Positions 5,913-7,322 of a stretch of DNA of 7,322 nucleotides are shown here, one piece after another (position 1 is the stretch's first letter; every line of letters begins with the position of its first letter). Source of the DNA: Oscillospiraceae bacterium (GTDB lineage Bacteria; Bacillota; Clostridia; Oscillospirales; Ruminococcaceae); assembly GCA_016303195.1 (NCBI GenBank), contig JAEDMD010000095.1:1-7322 (forward strand), in the 5' to 3' direction. Under the pieces are notes generated by a model. That model ran no database searches and was not told where the DNA came from. It saw only the letters and a list, made by a program, of their open reading frames with translations. A program made the position numbers and the translations under genes.

Positions 5913-7226
5913 GATAAGTTTGTTATCAGAGGCGGACGCCGCCTCACAGGTGAAGTCATCATCAGCGGTGCTAAAAATGCCGCAGTTGCTATTCTTCCTG
6001 CAGTTATCCTTTCGGATGAACCCTGCATAATCGAAAATGTTCCGTCTATCAGCGATGTTACCATCAGTCTCCGCATCCTCAAGGAAATGGGCGCTGAAGT
6101 GACTTGCGTGGGCCATGATGCTTACAGGATAGACCCTACAACTATTGACAAATTCTGTGTCCCCTACGAGACAGCCCGTAAAATGAGAGCTTCTTACTAC
6201 TTCCTCGGCGCTCTGCTGGGTAAGTTCCACAAGGCAAGAGTTTCCATGCCCGGCGGATGTCCATTGGGCGACAGACCTATCGACCAGCACCTCAAGGCTT
6301 TCTGTGCCCTCGGCGCTCAGTATACACTCAGTCAGGGTATGGTCGATCTTACTGCCGACAGCCTTCATGGCAACCAGATCTTCTTCGATGTTGTCACTGT
6401 CGGCGCTACTATGAACGCTATGCTCGCTGCTGTAAAGGCAGAGGGTCTCACAGTTATCGAGAATGCGGCTAAAGAGCCTCATATCGTTGATCTTGCAAAC
6501 TTCCTCAATTCCATGGGTGCAAACATCATGGGCGCAGGTACAGACGTTATCAAGATCAGAGGCGTTGAGCATCTCCACGGCACTACCTATTCCGTTATCC
6601 CCGACCAGATCGAGGCAGGAACTTTCATGGTTGCCATTGCCGCAACAAAGGGCGATGCCATCATCAAGAACGTCATCCCCAAGCACCTTGAATCCATCAC
6701 TAAGAAGCTGGAGAAGATCGGTGTCAACATCGAGCAGTACGACGACAGCGTAAGAGTATGGGTAGACGGCCCACTGGTCAAGACCAATGTCAAGACCGCT
6801 CCGCATCCCGGTTTCCCGACCGATATGCAGTCTCAGATCGCTACACTTCTCACATTGGCTGAGGGTACAAGCATCATCACTGAGAATATCTGGGAACAGC
6901 GTTTCCGCTACGTGGACGAGCTTAGAAGAATGGGTGCTGATATCACCGTAAACGGCAAGGTCGCTCTCATCGAGGGCACCGGCAAGCTCATGGGCGCTCC
7001 TGTAAAGGCTTGTGACCTGAGAGCAGGTGCGGCACTTATCATTGCAGGTCTTGCGGCAAGCGGCATTACCGAGATCGAGGATATTTTCCATATCGAGAGA
7101 GGTTATGACTGCATGGAGGGTAAACTCCGTGCCCTCGGTGCTGATATTGAGAAGGTCAGCTTCCCTGATAAGACAGAGGAACAGACTGAAACGGCTGAGG
7201 ATGATAAGAATAAGGCTGCTTCATAA
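5910..7226 (+). CDS. murA: UDP-N-acetylglucosamine 1-carboxyvinyltransferase
   Basis: Catalyses transfer of enolpyruvate from phosphoenolpyruvate to UDP-N-acetylglucosamine, the first committed step of peptidoglycan synthesis in the cytoplasm. At 438 residues it is slightly longer than the common 417-430. Key residues are present: Lys22 and Asn23 in SGAKNA, Arg93 in KMRAS, the catalytic Cys117 in MPGGCPLGDRP, Asp305 in FPTDMQ and Arg371 in DLRAGAAL. Cys rather than Asp at the active site means the enzyme should be sensitive to fosfomycin. The last 20 residues (about 419-438) form a charged Glu/Asp/Lys-rich tail beyond the enzyme fold. Many Firmicutes carry two copies (murA and murZ); which one this is cannot be settled from the window. 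It starts at TTG behind a strong ribosome binding site and is followed by a long hairpin. Confidence 0.96.
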   Translation: MDKFVIRGGRRLTGEVIISGAKNAAVAILPAVILSDEPCIIENVPSISDVTISLRILKEMGAEVTCVGHDAYRIDPTTIDKFCVPYETARKMRASYYFLGALLGKFHKARVSMPGGCPLGDRPIDQHLKAFCALGAQYTLSQGMVDLTADSLHGNQIFFDVVTVGATMNAMLAAVKAEGLTVIENAAKEPHIVDLANFLNSMGANIMGAGTDVIKIRGVEHLHGTTYSVIPDQIEAGTFMVAIAATKGDAIIKNVIPKHLESITKKLEKIGVNIEQYDDSVRVWVDGPLVKTNVKTAPHPGFPTDMQSQIATLLTLAEGTSIITENIWEQRFRYVDELRRMGADITVNGKVALIEGTGKLMGAPVKACDLRAGAALIIAGLAASGITEIEDIFHIERGYDCMEGKLRALGADIEKVSFPDKTEEQTETAEDDKNKAAS

Positions 7227-7281
7227 AAACAAAAGGCTGTGCATAAGGGGAGTACTCATATAGCAGGTTTATATGTAATTA

Positions 7282-7320
7282 TCGGGGGAAAACCTTTCTG
7301 AGGAAAGGTTCTTCCCCCGA
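7282..7320. terminator. Long stem-loop after murA
   Basis: TCGGGGGAA (7282-7290) pairs with 7312-7320 and AACCTTTC (7291-7298) with 7303-7310, giving 17 pairs with one bulged C (7311) and a four-base loop. It is the most stable hairpin in the window, 55 bases after the murA stop. The window ends two bases later, so a T tract cannot be confirmed. The perfect CGGGGGAA/TTCCCCCG base also resembles dispersed palindromes of clostridial genomes. Read as a bidirectional terminator or REP-like element. Confidence 0.6.
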
Positions 7321-7322
7321 AC

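Noticed and set aside
5700..7091. Long 463-codon minus-strand open frame opposite murA
   Set aside because: It lies antisense to the well-supported murA gene and the end of the cyclophilin gene, has no recognisable domain, and its openness follows from the codon bias of the plus-strand genes.

Overview
The window is a stretch of ordinary bacterial chromosome, probably from a Gram-positive anaerobe of the Clostridia. A Ruminococcus-like or other Oscillospiraceae organism is my best guess, from the protein wording, the strong AAGGAG ribosome binding sites, the clostridial style of cyclophilin and the REP-like hairpins between genes. That placement is inference, as there is no 16S rRNA here. All six confident genes lie on the plus strand: cysS, a WalJ/YycJ metallo-beta-lactamase-fold hydrolase, rlmH, two cyclophilin-type genes and murA.

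Layout. Positions 1-206 hold a short inverted repeat and what looks like the last 27 codons of an unidentified or decayed upstream reading frame, whose stop lies inside the cysS ribosome binding site. cysS (207-1628) is complete. Directly after its stop codon comes a 160-bp element (1629-1788). It has near-perfect 17-18 bp terminal inverted repeats, an imperfect hairpin body and a possible TAA target duplication that reuses the stop codon. A separate GC-rich hairpin follows (1803-1823). walJ (best start 1893, not the earlier in-frame ATG at 1848) and rlmH overlap by one base and must be cotranscribed. A short gap leads to a membrane-anchored cyclophilin-like protein (3193-3990) that has lost nearly all active-site residues of the family.

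A 195-bp gap then carries a very good sigma-A-type promoter (4080-4108) and a small hairpin set against the ribosome binding site. These serve a lipoprotein with two complete cyclophilin domains in tandem and an acidic Ser/Thr/Glu tail (4186-5790). murA follows with a TTG start (5910-7226), and a long stem-loop closes the window (7282-7320).

The genes cover translation (cysS, rlmH), envelope and DNA upkeep (walJ), extracytoplasmic protein folding (the cyclophilins) and the first committed step of peptidoglycan synthesis (murA). The neighbourhood is housekeeping and I see no defence system, phage or large mobile element. The items most worth a second look are the palindromic element after cysS, the inactive-looking cyclophilin beside an active-looking tandem one, and the recent-looking duplication within the tandem gene.
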